Shown here one piece after another: positions 1-8,846 of a stretch of DNA of 64,000 nt. The notes beneath the pieces are model-generated. The model had not been told where the DNA came from. It did no database searches and saw only the letters and a list, made by a program, of their open reading frames with translations. This DNA is from M0108 sp044228695. Lineage in GTDB: Bacteria; Pseudomonadota; Gammaproteobacteria; Chromatiales; Chromatiaceae. Numbering within the stretch: position 1 is the stretch's first letter; every line of letters begins with the position of its first letter. A program made the translations under genes and the position numbers. Location of the stretch: assembly GCA_044228695.1 (NCBI GenBank), contig JBGAUK010000003.1, forward strand, positions 1 to 64,000. Direction: 5' to 3'.

Positions 1-223
1 GGGTCCGCACCTCGCCCCGCCCGGTCCAATTGGCCCAGAGGGGCCGAAAGGGCTGGAGGATGGCGGCGGCGGGCGTGCGTCCCCGCTTGGCGCCCTTGGC
101 CAGGACCGGCAGGCGCCCGGTCTCGGCGCAAAAGAGGTCGAGGAGCAGGCTGGTGTTGCCAAAATCGCGGCGATGCAGGACAAAGCAGCGCCGCAGGGGT
201 TCTGGGGCGACGGAGCCTCCCAT
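1..223 (-). CDS. recO: DNA repair protein RecO, N-terminal part (cut by window edge)
   Basis: Seventy-four codons run from an ATG at 223 out of the left edge. The translation contains FVLHRRDFGNTSLLLDLF, then RLPVLAKGAKR and ILQPFRPLW, the pattern of the RecO N-terminal OB-fold domain that helps load RecA on gapped DNA in the RecF pathway. It starts 13 bases after the era stop on the same strand, and era-recO is a common gammaproteobacterial order ending the rnc-era-recO operon. The remaining two thirds, including the C-terminal domain, lie outside the window. Identification rests on motif memory and synteny. Confidence 0.85.
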   Translation of the reverse strand, partial: MGGSVAPEPLRRCFVLHRRDFGNTSLLLDLFCAETGRLPVLAKGAKRGRTPAAAILQPFRPLWANWTGRGEVRT

Positions 224-236
224 GGCCGAGCCCGGA

Positions 237-1139
237 TCAGATGTCCCCGTAGCCGAGGCTCGCTAGGGCCGCCTNNNNNNNNNNGAGATGGACCGAGCAG
301 CCAAACAGCTTTTGCATCTCCTGGCGGGCCTGGCTGGCGGCGGCCTTCATGGCCTCTCCCCGCCGGCCAATGAGGATGGCCTTCTGGCTATCGCGCTCGA
401 CCCAGACCAGGGCGTTGATGAGGTACCGCCCCTCCTCCTCGACGAAGCGCTCGATCTCCACCGTGGTCTTGTAGGGCAATTCCTGGCCGTAACGCTGCAT
501 GATCTGCTCGCGCAGGAGCTCCCCCGCCAGGAAACGTTCGGAACGGTCCGTGAGCTGGTCCTCGGGATAGATGTTGTCCCCCTCGGGCAGAGCGGCAATG
601 ACCAACTCCAGCAGCCGGTCCACCTGATCGCCACGCTTTGCCGAGACCGGCACCAACTGCACAAAGGGGTGTCGCGTCGCCAATTCGCGCAGATAGGGCA
701 GGAGCCGTTCCTTGTCGGCAAGCAGATCGATCTTGTTGACTACGGCCATGACCGGCGTCTTGGCCTCGGCCAGGGCGCGCAGGGCCTGCTCGTCTTCCCG
801 GGAGAAGCGCCCGGCCTCTACCAGCAGCAGGGCCAGATCCACATCACTCATGACGGCCCGCGCCGTGCGATTGAGGTAGCGGTTGAGGGCGCCCTCCCCG
901 CGTTGATGGATGCCCGGCGTATCGACGAAGATGGCCTGACCCCGGGGCGTGGTCTGGATACCCAAGATGGCGTGGCGCGTGGTCTGGGCCTTGTGGGAGG
1001 TGATGGCCAGCTTCATGCCGAGGATGCGGTTCAGTAGGGTCGATTTGCCGACGTTGGGCCGGCCGACGATGGCGACCTGGCCACAACGATTAGGGGTCTC
1101 GGGCTGGGGGGTTTCGGAATGGGGTCTATCGGATGTCAT
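237..1139 (-). CDS. era: GTPase Era (sequence interrupted by a 10-N assembly gap)
   Basis: Era binds 16S rRNA and assists 30S maturation. The GTPase domain shows the P-loop GRPNVGKS (residues 26-33), DTPGIH and NKID. The C-terminal KH domain follows with IGRRGEAMK. Ten Ns at 275-284 fall just after CSVHL; other Era proteins have about 14 residues between that point and the final ALxSLGY segment, whereas only four codons fit here, so roughly 30 real bases are probably missing in addition to the ten marked. The frame stays open by chance, so the ORF looks intact but the listed protein is short. The start overlaps the end of rnc by 14 bases, suggesting coupled translation. Confidence 0.95.
   Translation of the reverse strand: MTSDRPHSETPQPETPNRCGQVAIVGRPNVGKSTLLNRILGMKLAITSHKAQTTRHAILGIQTTPRGQAIFVDTPGIHQRGEGALNRYLNRTARAVMSDVDLALLLVEAGRFSREDEQALRALAEAKTPVMAVVNKIDLLADKERLLPYLRELATRHPFVQLVPVSAKRGDQVDRLLELVIAALPEGDNIYPEDQLTDRSERFLAGELLREQIMQRYGQELPYKTTVEIERFVEEEGRYLINALVWVERDSQKAILIGRRGEAMKAAASQARQEMQKLFGCSVHLXXXXAALASLGYGDI
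275..284. other. Assembly gap (10 N) inside era
   Basis: Ten consecutive undetermined bases lie in the codons for the Era KH domain. Comparison with the usual Era C-terminus suggests a real gap nearer 40 bases, so the N count is likely a placeholder rather than a measured length. Confidence 0.9.
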
Positions 1140-1809
1140 GAGCGATCAGTTTCAGCATGAGTTCCGCCGCCTCTTGTTCGGCGCGGCGGCGGCTGGTGCC
1201 GCTGCCTTGGGTGGTTTCGCCGGAATCCTGGAGTAAACAGGCGACGCGAAAGGATTGTTCGTGCTGGCTACCGCCAATTTCGAGGATTTCATAGAGGGGC
1301 AAGGGCCGCTTGAAGGCTTGCAGGTCCTCCTGAAGCCGGGTCTTGGGATCCTTAATTCGCCCCTGGTTGACCGCCTCGGCCAAGGGCTCACGAAATAGCT
1401 TGAGGATTAATGCCTTGGCGGGCTCGAACCCAGCATCCACGAACACGGCGCCGAAGACTGCCTCCAGGCCATCCTCCAGAATGGAGTCCCGGCCGTGGGC
1501 GCCAGTACGGGACTCGCCGGGGCCCAGGCGAAGATAGTCACCCAACTTGATGAGTCGCGCCAGCCGGGCCAGGGCCTCCTTCTTGACCAGGGAAGCCCGG
1601 GTACGGCTCAGGTCACCCTCGTCCGCTTCTGGCAACAGTTCCCAAAGCGCCTCGGCGATCACGAAGCCGAGCAGGGCATCGCCCAAAAACTCCAGCCGCT
1701 CATTGCTGACCCCAGGGGCGCTGCGATGGGTCAGGGCCTGGACGAGAAGGTCCGGATGGGTAAAGGAGTACCCGAGGATTCGGGCCAGACGGCTGGGGTC
1801 CCCAATCAC
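1126..1809 (-). CDS. rnc: Ribonuclease III
   Basis: Double-strand-specific endonuclease that processes rRNA precursors and some mRNAs. The signature NERLEFLGDALLG gives metal-binding residues E37, E40 and D44, and the second cluster EDGLEA supplies D113 and E116. A C-terminal double-stranded RNA binding domain follows, ending near RRRAEQEAAELML. Length 227 residues is normal. It sits two bases after the DUF4845 gene and overlaps era by 14 bases, so it is part of the lepB-DUF4845-rnc-era-recO run. Confidence 0.96.
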   Translation of the reverse strand: MIGDPSRLARILGYSFTHPDLLVQALTHRSAPGVSNERLEFLGDALLGFVIAEALWELLPEADEGDLSRTRASLVKKEALARLARLIKLGDYLRLGPGESRTGAHGRDSILEDGLEAVFGAVFVDAGFEPAKALILKLFREPLAEAVNQGRIKDPKTRLQEDLQAFKRPLPLYEILEIGGSQHEQSFRVACLLQDSGETTQGSGTSRRRAEQEAAELMLKLIAHDIR

Positions 1810-1811
1810 GC

Positions 1812-2186
1812 TCAGGGAATAAGCGTCTGGTGGTCGAATGTCAGAATGGCGTCCAGATTGGCGAACAGGTGCTCGCGGACCTCGTAATGGACACCCAGCA
1901 CCCGGCCGGTATCGGTCTTCTCGAAGCTAAAGTTTTCGTTCTTAACGGATCGCACATCATTGATATAAAGTTTTTTTTCCAGGGTCTGAATGATGGCCTG
2001 GCGGCCCATCCCGGCGATGTCCGGGTTTCGGCCCGTATCATCCATGACGGAGCGCACGGTCCAGAATTGCAGATAATAGGGCCCCAGCTTGAGGCCCACG
2101 GTCGCCGCCCCGCCGATCAGCAAGATCCAAACCAGGGCGCCTATCAGGCTGAAGCCGCGATGGCTGGTTCGGTAGGAAGGCATCAT
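1812..2186 (-). CDS. DUF4845 family membrane-anchored protein
   Basis: A 124-residue protein with one N-terminal membrane segment starting at HRGFSLIGALVWILLIGG, a pilin-like N-terminus (GFSLIG resembles a type IV prepilin cleavage context). The rest is a small soluble domain with repeated charged stretches. A DUF4845 protein stands at this position between lepB and rnc in Pseudomonas and relatives, which is the main reason for the call. Function is not established. It begins 35 bases after the lepB stop and ends two bases before rnc. Confidence 0.8.
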   Translation of the reverse strand: MMPSYRTSHRGFSLIGALVWILLIGGAATVGLKLGPYYLQFWTVRSVMDDTGRNPDIAGMGRQAIIQTLEKKLYINDVRSVKNENFSFEKTDTGRVLGVHYEVREHLFANLDAILTFDHQTLIP

Positions 2187-2221
2187 GGCGATCTCCTGAC
2201 GTTGATCGGATGGACCCAGGG

Positions 2222-3076
2222 CTAGTGGATGAGAGTTCCCAGACGAGTCCAGTCAATGGGAAAGCCATCGCGTTGACCATCCCAGTTCATCCAGATGGCA
2301 AAGGCCTTGCCGACCAGATTGCCTTCCGGCACCAGGCCCCAGCAACGGCTGTCGTTGCTGTTGTCCCGGTTGTCGCCCATGGCGAAATAATGACCAATAG
2401 GGACCTTGATGGGGCCCTTGAGCAATTCGTAGCATCCTGGGGCCAGATCCGGGGCGCGGGGATGAGTCAGGATGCGATGTTCGACATCACCCAATTGCTC
2501 ATCGGCGATCCGCGCCCCCGTCATATTGGCCCCGGCGCCCACGCCGGTGAAGGTGCCATCCGGCGTCTGGGTCATGGGCTTGCCATTCACAAAGAGAGTC
2601 TTGTTGCGATAGAAAATTTCGTCGCCAGGCACCCCGACGATCCGCTTGATGTAATCCGTGCCGGGCTCCAAGGGGAAACGGAAGACGGCCACGTCGCCAC
2701 GCTGGGGCTCACCCAGTCCCAGGAACTTGGTATTGAGCACCGGCCAGCGCAGGCCATAAGCAAACTTGTTGACCAGAATGAAATCACCTACCAGCAGGGT
2801 TGGCATCATGGAGCCGGAGGGGATGCGGAAGGGTTCCACCACGAAGGAGCGCAGCAGGAGCACTACGAGAATGACGGGGAAGAAGGAACGGGCGTACTCG
2901 ACCAGCACCGGTTCTTTGATGCGCGCCCTGGCCTGGCTGCCTCCCTCCTCTCCCGCCCCATAGGCCTCGGCGGCCAATTGGCGACGGCGCGGGGCTAACC
3001 ACAGTGTATCGAGAAGCCAGATGCCGCCGGTCAGGGCGCAGGCGATAACGAGAAAGGCCGGAAAGTCGAAGTTCAT
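2222..3076 (-). CDS. lepB: Signal peptidase I
   Basis: Removes signal peptides from secreted proteins at the periplasmic face of the inner membrane. Two N-terminal membrane segments (around residues 7-27 and 62-80) precede the catalytic serine S89 in IPSGSMMPTL. The general-base lysine is K144 in DYIKRIVGVPGD, and the conserved box GDNRDNSNDSR is present. Length 284 residues fits the Gram-negative family. It starts 30 bases downstream of lepA, and lepA-lepB operons are standard. Confidence 0.96.
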   Translation of the reverse strand: MNFDFPAFLVIACALTGGIWLLDTLWLAPRRRQLAAEAYGAGEEGGSQARARIKEPVLVEYARSFFPVILVVLLLRSFVVEPFRIPSGSMMPTLLVGDFILVNKFAYGLRWPVLNTKFLGLGEPQRGDVAVFRFPLEPGTDYIKRIVGVPGDEIFYRNKTLFVNGKPMTQTPDGTFTGVGAGANMTGARIADEQLGDVEHRILTHPRAPDLAPGCYELLKGPIKVPIGHYFAMGDNRDNSNDSRCWGLVPEGNLVGKAFAIWMNWDGQRDGFPIDWTRLGTLIH

Positions 3077-3106
3077 GAGCCGGATACGAATTTCAAAGGG
3101 AATGGG

Positions 3107-4912
3107 TTAATTATCCTTGCCAAACTGTAGCACCGCAAGAAAGGCCTCCTGGGGAATTTCCACCTTGCCGACCTGCTTCATGCGCCGCTTGCCCGCCTTC
3201 TGCTTCTCCAGCAGCTTGCGCTTGCGGGTAATGTCGCCACCGTAACACTTGGCGGTGACATTCTTCCGCAAGGCCTTGACGGTAGTACGAGAAATGATCT
3301 TGCTGCCAATGGCGGCCTGGATGGCGACCTCGAACATCTGGCGCGGGATCAGGTCCTTCATGCGCACGGTCAGGTCATGTCCCCGGTAGGCGGCGTTGTC
3401 GCGGTGGACGATCGTCGACAGGGCGTCCACCTTTTCGCCATTGATGAGGACATCGAGCTTGACCAGGTCCGCCGCCTGAAAGCGTTTGAATTCATATTCG
3501 AAGGAGGCATAGCCCCGGCTCACGGACTTGAGGCGGTCAAAAAAATCGAGCACCACTTCGCTCATGGGCAGTTCATAGGTCGCCTGAATCTGGCCACCCA
3601 GGTAGAGGATATTCTTCTGAATTCCACGTTTCTCGATACAGAGATTGATGACGCCGCCCAGCATCTCCTGAGGGAGCAGGATGTGGGCCTCAATGATGGG
3701 CTCGCGAATCTCCCGCAGTACCGCCGCATCCGGGAGCTCCGCCGGATTATCGACCTTCATCACCTCGCCATTCGATAGCAGGACCTCATAGATGACGGTG
3801 GGGGCCGTGGTAATAAGGTCGAGATCGTATTCGCGTTCCAGGCGCTCCTGGACGATCTCCATGTGCAACATACCGAGGAAACCGCAGCGGAAGCCGAAGC
3901 CAAGGGCTTGGGAAACCTCGGGTTCATAGAACATGGCCGCATCGTTGAGACGCAGCTTGCGCAGGGCGTCGCGCAGTTCCTCATAGGCATCCGAGTCCAC
4001 GGGATAGAGGCCGGCGAAAACCCGCGGTTGCATCTCCTTGAAACCCGGCAGGGCCTTGTCCGCGGGGCGGTCCGTGAGGGTAATGGTGTCTCCCACCGGG
4101 GCGCCATCGATCTCCTTGATACCCGCCACGAGAAAGCCGACCTCGCCGGTACCCAGGGTCTTGCGTTCGGTTTTCTTGGGGGTAAAGACGCCGATGCTGT
4201 CCGCGGTATAGCTGCGACCGGTGGACATGATCTGAATCTTGTCGCGACGGTTGATGGCGCCGTTGACCACCCGCACCAGGGAGACGACACCGACGTAGGA
4301 GTCGAACCAGGAGTCGATGATCAGGGCCTGGAGGGGCCCGTCCGGATTACCTCGGGGTGGGGGGATGCGCTTGACCAGGGTATCCAGCAGTTCTGGAATG
4401 CCCAGGCCGGTCTTGGCGCTGACCTTGAGGGCGTCCTTGGCCTCCAGACCAATGATCTCTTCGATTTGGGTGATGACCTTTTCTGGCTCGGCGGAGGGCA
4501 AGTCGATCTTGTTGAGTACCGGCAGGACTTCCAGGCCCATCTCGATAGCCGTATAGCAGTTGGCCACACTCTGGGCCTCGACTCCTTGGGCGGCATCCAC
4601 CACCAGAAGGGCCCCCTCGCAAGCGGCCAGGGAACGCGACACCTCGTAGGAAAAATCCACGTGGCCCGGGGTGTCGATAAAGTTGAGCTGGTAGATTTCC
4701 CCATCCGAGGCCTTGAAGTCCAGGGTCACGCTCTGGGCCTTGATGGTGATCCCACGCTCCCGTTCCAGATCCATGGAATCAAGCACCTGGGCCGACATCT
4801 CTCGGTCGCTCAGGGTGCCCGCAAGCTGGATGAAACGGTCCGCGATGGTCGATTTTCCGTGATCGATATGGGCGATGATGGAAAAGTTGCGGATATGACT
4901 CAGATCGACCAT
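3107..4912 (-). CDS. lepA: Elongation factor 4 (LepA), ribosome back-translocating GTPase
   Basis: Translational GTPase related to EF-G, 601 residues. G motifs are AHIDHGKST near residue 14, DTPGHVDF and NKIDLP, and the LepA-specific C-terminal domain ends with KRRMKQVGKVEIPQEAF. It is followed on the same strand by lepB. The 270 bases between it and mucD contain the mucD terminator and presumably its own promoter. Confidence 0.97.
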   Translation of the reverse strand: MVDLSHIRNFSIIAHIDHGKSTIADRFIQLAGTLSDREMSAQVLDSMDLERERGITIKAQSVTLDFKASDGEIYQLNFIDTPGHVDFSYEVSRSLAACEGALLVVDAAQGVEAQSVANCYTAIEMGLEVLPVLNKIDLPSAEPEKVITQIEEIIGLEAKDALKVSAKTGLGIPELLDTLVKRIPPPRGNPDGPLQALIIDSWFDSYVGVVSLVRVVNGAINRRDKIQIMSTGRSYTADSIGVFTPKKTERKTLGTGEVGFLVAGIKEIDGAPVGDTITLTDRPADKALPGFKEMQPRVFAGLYPVDSDAYEELRDALRKLRLNDAAMFYEPEVSQALGFGFRCGFLGMLHMEIVQERLEREYDLDLITTAPTVIYEVLLSNGEVMKVDNPAELPDAAVLREIREPIIEAHILLPQEMLGGVINLCIEKRGIQKNILYLGGQIQATYELPMSEVVLDFFDRLKSVSRGYASFEYEFKRFQAADLVKLDVLINGEKVDALSTIVHRDNAAYRGHDLTVRMKDLIPRQMFEVAIQAAIGSKIISRTTVKALRKNVTAKCYGGDITRKRKLLEKQKAGKRRMKQVGKVEIPQEAFLAVLQFGKDN

Positions 4913-5121
4913 CTATAACCTTAGAGACGTGGTGAAATCAAGCCCTGAAAGCGGGCATTCAGAGCGGCAGGGCCTCTATCCAGTCCCAGGACCGGGTGAG
5001 CGAAACATCATAGCAGAAGCCGGCCAGGCGAGTTTTAGGGATTCGGTATTCAAGCTGTTACCGCTCCGCGAGGCCTGGGGAAGGGGCGATCGCACCCTAG
5101 TCCTCCCTAGGGAGTACGCGC

Positions 5122-5154
5122 CTGGGTAAAAGAGACGCCGGCATGATGCCGGCG
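5122..5154 (-). terminator. Intrinsic terminator after mucD
   Basis: Arms of nine bases, CGCCGGCAT at 5136-5144 and ATGCCGGCG at 5146-5154, form a perfect GC-rich inverted repeat. On the minus strand it is followed by TCTCTTTTA, a short U-rich run. It lies about 30 bases past the mucD stop, so it probably ends the rpoE-mucD transcript before lepA. Confidence 0.65.
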
Positions 5155-5182
5155 CCTGCCCTCATCGAAACCCCGGGATCGA

Positions 5183-6622
5183 TCAGTCCTTGGGGATGCG
5201 GACGGCGACGAAGATCCGGCCTTCATTACGCTGGATGAGGGCCGCGATGGAACGTCCGGGCTCGATAGTGTCAAGCATCTCTCGCAGGCGCGCGGCGTTC
5301 TCCACATCCTTGTTATCGATCATGAGCAGGATGTCGCCGACCCGAATGCCGGCCCGCTCGGCGGGACCCTTCTCAACCTTGGCGACAAAGACGCCCGCCT
5401 TGCCGGCACCCAGCTGATCGCGATCCTCATCACTCAAATCCTCGACGACGAGGCCAATGCGATTCGCCTTGTTTGGCTGGTCTTGTGGCTCACCCTTCTT
5501 ACCCTCCTGGCCGTCCTCGGGGAGTTCGCCGATCATGAGTTCGATGACCCGGGTCTGGCCGCGCCGCAGCACGGTCACCTTGGCCGGTTTGCCCACGGGG
5601 TGGATGCCCACTAAGGGCGGCAAGGCGCTAGATTCCAGGATGGGGGTACCGTTGAAGTCAAGGATGACATCACCGGGCAGCAAGCCAGAGGTTGCCGCCG
5701 GACCATCCGGTACGATCTGGGCGACGAGAGCCCCCACCGGCTGCGGCATCTTGAAGGTCTCCGCCAAGTCGCGGGTCACATCCTGAATTAGGACACCCAG
5801 CCAGCCACGGGTAACTCGGCCACTGCGCTTGAGTTGATCCGCGACATCCATGGCCACGTCGATGGGGATGGCGAAGGAGAGACCCATGAAGCCGCCGGTG
5901 CGGCTGTAGATCTGGGAGTTAACGCCAATGACCTCGCCTTCGAGATTGAAGAGGGGGCCGCCCGAGTTGCCGGGGTTGATGGCAACGTCGGTCTGAATGA
6001 AGGGGACATAGTTCTCCGTCGGCAGGCTGCGGCCCTTGGCACTGACGATGCCGGCGGTGGCCGAATGATCAAAGCCGAAGGGGGAGCCGATGGCCAGCAC
6101 CCATTCCCCAACCTTGAGGTCCTTGGCGGAGCCAATCTTGACCGTGGGGAGGGCGGTGGCGTCCACCTTGATGAGGGCGATGTCGCTGCGCTTGTCGGCG
6201 CCGATCACAGTCGCGACGAACTCGCGCCGGTCGTTGGTGCGCACGATGATTTCGTCGGCGCCATCGACCACATGGGCATTGGTCATGACGTAGCCATCGT
6301 TGGAGATGAAGAAGCCAGAGCCCAGGGAGCGTGACTGGATGTCCTCGTCCGGCATCATGTCCTCGCCCTGCTCGCCGAAGAACCGGCGGAAAAAGTCACG
6401 CAGCGGGCCGTCCTCGGGGAGGTCCGGCAGGCCATGGCCCGGCGGCATGGCGGGGGACGGAGCGCTTTGAGATTGGCGGGTGCTGATGTTGACCACCGCC
6501 GGCCCCGCCTTGTCCACCAGGTTCGTGAATTCCGGCAAGGCCCCCGCGGAGAGACTCAAGGGGGCCAGGATCAGTAGGAGGCTCGCGACCAGCCCAGCCA
6601 TCGGGAGAGGGTACTTCTTCAT
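5183..6622 (-). CDS. mucD: DegP/MucD-type periplasmic serine protease
   Basis: HtrA-family protease and chaperone that removes misfolded envelope proteins and, in Pseudomonas, restrains AlgU. A signal peptide covers about residues 1-26. The trypsin-like domain has H117 (NAHVVDG), D147 (KRSDIALIKV) and S220 (NPGNSGGPL). Two PDZ domains follow at about 270-375 and 390-475. Length 479 residues is typical. It is the fifth gene of the algU-mucABCD arrangement, 75 bases after rseC. Confidence 0.94.
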   Translation of the reverse strand: MKKYPLPMAGLVASLLLILAPLSLSAGALPEFTNLVDKAGPAVVNISTRQSQSAPSPAMPPGHGLPDLPEDGPLRDFFRRFFGEQGEDMMPDEDIQSRSLGSGFFISNDGYVMTNAHVVDGADEIIVRTNDRREFVATVIGADKRSDIALIKVDATALPTVKIGSAKDLKVGEWVLAIGSPFGFDHSATAGIVSAKGRSLPTENYVPFIQTDVAINPGNSGGPLFNLEGEVIGVNSQIYSRTGGFMGLSFAIPIDVAMDVADQLKRSGRVTRGWLGVLIQDVTRDLAETFKMPQPVGALVAQIVPDGPAATSGLLPGDVILDFNGTPILESSALPPLVGIHPVGKPAKVTVLRRGQTRVIELMIGELPEDGQEGKKGEPQDQPNKANRIGLVVEDLSDEDRDQLGAGKAGVFVAKVEKGPAERAGIRVGDILLMIDNKDVENAARLREMLDTIEPGRSIAALIQRNEGRIFVAVRIPKD

Positions 6623-6697
6623 AATTGCTCCGGATTGTCTAGATTCAGGGGCAGGTAATACCCCTAATGCAATAAATAATATAGAGATGACTTGGGA

Positions 6698-7207
6698 TTA
6701 TCGGGCTTGCAAGTCCCGGGAATCCAGGACCCCCTCCAGGCCCGGGCCCGCCACTTCCAGGCCTGCCCGCCGCAGGATCACGGCCTGGAAGCGCGGATCC
6801 TCGGCACGACGGGCACTAAAGCCGGCGGACCACCGGAAGCCGAGTCCCAGCCCGATGACGCCGCCGAGCAGGACCAGGCCCTGGGACCAGGATGTTTGGG
6901 TCAGACCGGCGAGCCAGTCCCCCCCCAAGGCCCCAAGGAGCATGACCAGCAAGGGCATCAGATAGGCGACGAAGGCCGCTTGGGGCAAGGTCTCATCGGG
7001 GACACCCACCACCACCAGGTCGCCGGGTCTGGCGCCGATGGCGTTGGCCGCGTGTAAGGCCAGGGGTTTGCGCCCCAGATAGCGCTCCAGGAGGGAGGTG
7101 CCGCAGGCACCGTTGACGGAGCAGGCGCCACAGGCGCTGCGCCGGATGCAGGCGACCTCGGCCAAGGCGCCATTAACGCTGACGACCCGGCCCTGTTCCT
7201 CGATCAT
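6698..7207 (-). CDS. rseC: RseC/MucC family regulator of sigma-E activity
   Basis: An inner-membrane protein of 169 residues. The N-terminus has the cysteine cluster CIRRSACGACSVNGAC typical of RseC, thought to bind a metal or cluster; two membrane segments follow (about residues 79-97 and 105-123). RseC homologues act in the SoxR-reducing complex or tune sigma-E. The ATG overlaps the rseB stop by four bases (7204-7207). Confidence 0.9.
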   Translation of the reverse strand: MIEEQGRVVSVNGALAEVACIRRSACGACSVNGACGTSLLERYLGRKPLALHAANAIGARPGDLVVVGVPDETLPQAAFVAYLMPLLVMLLGALGGDWLAGLTQTSWSQGLVLLGGVIGLGLGFRWSAGFSARRAEDPRFQAVILRRAGLEVAGPGLEGVLDSRDLQAR

Positions 7208-8196
7208 GGCTTCCCTCCTTCCTGGCGTTGGACGGCGGAGAAGACCGCTGCCACCGTGGCCGCCGGCGCCTCGCCGACCACCGTGATGTGATGTCCCGCC
7301 ACCTTGCCGCCGTGGGCGTGGATGGCGCCGATGCGGGAACCGCCCTGCAAACCCTCCTCCTCACTCGCCTCCACATAAACGGAGATGGCCGCCAGCCCGT
7401 CCGAGAGCACGAGGTGTTCCAGGGTACCCCCGGAGGCATCCAGGGTCCGCTCGGCACTGACCAACTCAAAACCCGGGGGCAGGTCGGCGAAGGTCCAGGG
7501 GAGATCCTCGGTCGGGGTTAAGGTCGGCGGATCGTTGGCCTCCGGGGGCAAGACCTCCGCCTCGGCTGCCGGCGTTGCCGGGTCCATGGTCAGGGAGGTA
7601 AACATAAGCTGCTCAAGGGTGCGGGCATCCCCACCGATAAGATCGAGCTTCAAGGGCAGGCCGGTCTGGGTATCCAGAAAGAAGCGATAGCCGTAGCGGA
7701 GGGCGTCCGTGGGCATGATGCCCACCACCTGAGTCTGCCGGTCGGCCACCCGCGCTTGGCCCTGGGATTGCACTAGATAGTAGGGAGCCAGATCCCGGGC
7801 CTTCAGGGGCAGGCCATGTCGCCCCTCCTGGCCTAGGGCGCGTTGAGCGACGGCGATTAGATGCTGGCCGGAGAGGCGACATGTTACCTGGCCGCCATCC
7901 TGCTTCAGGCCCCGGGGTGGGCCATTGAGGGATTCCAGTTCCGCCTGGACGCGGCCATTCTTCACCCGCTGGACGATGCGCAGCGTCTCCATCCGATTGT
8001 CGTGGGAATACACCAGCACACCCGAATAATTCAGGCTGCTCAAGGCCTGGCGCATGCGCTCGAAGGGTTCCACCTCCGACTCCGGGCTGGCCGCGACTTG
8101 GGTAACCGCCAGGCTCGCCAGGAGGAGCCACAGCCACCCAGCCCTTGGGCGCCGCCGGAGGGAACGCACGGCGGTCGCCTCAGCGCCCCGCTTCAT
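7204..8196 (-). CDS. rseB: RseB/MucB, periplasmic sensor of the sigma-E pathway
   Basis: Binds the periplasmic part of anti-sigma factor RseA and shields it from DegS until lipopolysaccharide or misfolded porins displace it. A start at 8196 gives a basic N-region, a hydrophobic core (GWLWLLLASLAVTQVAAS) and a mature part of about 290 residues that opens with SLNYSGVLVYSH, characteristic of the MucB lipoprotein-carrier-like fold. The frame is open further upstream to 8238, but that would add a non-signal extension; the chosen start overlaps the rseA end by 17 bases. Confidence 0.92.
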   Translation of the reverse strand: MKRGAEATAVRSLRRRPRAGWLWLLLASLAVTQVAASPESEVEPFERMRQALSSLNYSGVLVYSHDNRMETLRIVQRVKNGRVQAELESLNGPPRGLKQDGGQVTCRLSGQHLIAVAQRALGQEGRHGLPLKARDLAPYYLVQSQGQARVADRQTQVVGIMPTDALRYGYRFFLDTQTGLPLKLDLIGGDARTLEQLMFTSLTMDPATPAAEAEVLPPEANDPPTLTPTEDLPWTFADLPPGFELVSAERTLDASGGTLEHLVLSDGLAAISVYVEASEEEGLQGGSRIGAIHAHGGKVAGHHITVVGEAPAATVAAVFSAVQRQEGGKP

Positions 8197-8827
8197 AGCC
8201 CACGACCGTTGCGTAGGGGAAGATGCCCTTGATGCCATTGGCCGGGGAACTAGCCTGATGATTGACCAGGAATTGATCGAGCTTAGACTCCAGTTCCGGA
8301 GCGGCCAGGTGCCAGCGCGGACTGACTTCGGAGGTTCGCGATGGCGACAAACTCACCAACCGCGATGACGGGGGGGGAGAGACGGAGACGGCGACAGGGG
8401 ACGAAATCGGCGGTGTTACCTGGGCCAGGGCGGGGCTGGTCGGGACTGGATTGTTGGCGGTGAACAAGGGGGGCAAGGCGTATACCGCGAGGAAGGCGGC
8501 ACTGGCGGCCAGGGCCATGCCCGCGTAATGGCCGCGCCGGGAACGGGAGCTCTCGGCCGCCCGGGGGCGGGGTTGGCGATGGGCGGAGCGGGACGCCGAG
8601 ATGGGTATTGGCCCGGCGGCGAGTTCTTGACTCACCCGGGCGGCAATCTGGCGGTATTCGGGCCGCAGGGCCTCGCCCCGCAGGGCCGATCCGATGAGGC
8701 TGTATCTCTCCCAGGCGGCCTTCAGTTCCGCGTTAGCTTCCAGGGCGGAGATGGTAGGACCAACTAGTAGGGTCTCAAGTTCACCATCCGCCAGGGCGGA
8801 GACGTGTTCTCTCTGCTGTTCGCTCAT
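8180..8827 (-). CDS. rseA: Anti-sigma-E factor RseA/MucA
   Basis: The N-terminal cytoplasmic part (EHVSALADGELE and following) matches the RseA sigma-binding domain that sequesters RpoE. A single membrane segment lies at about residues 101-122, and the C-terminal 90 residues would face the periplasm, where DegS and RseP cleavage starts the stress response. It begins 19 bases after the rpoE stop. Confidence 0.92.
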   Translation of the reverse strand: MSEQQREHVSALADGELETLLVGPTISALEANAELKAAWERYSLIGSALRGEALRPEYRQIAARVSQELAAGPIPISASRSAHRQPRPRAAESSRSRRGHYAGMALAASAAFLAVYALPPLFTANNPVPTSPALAQVTPPISSPVAVSVSPPPSSRLVSLSPSRTSEVSPRWHLAAPELESKLDQFLVNHQASSPANGIKGIFPYATVVGYEAGR

Positions 8828-8846
8828 GGGTAAATCGCACCTCTCT

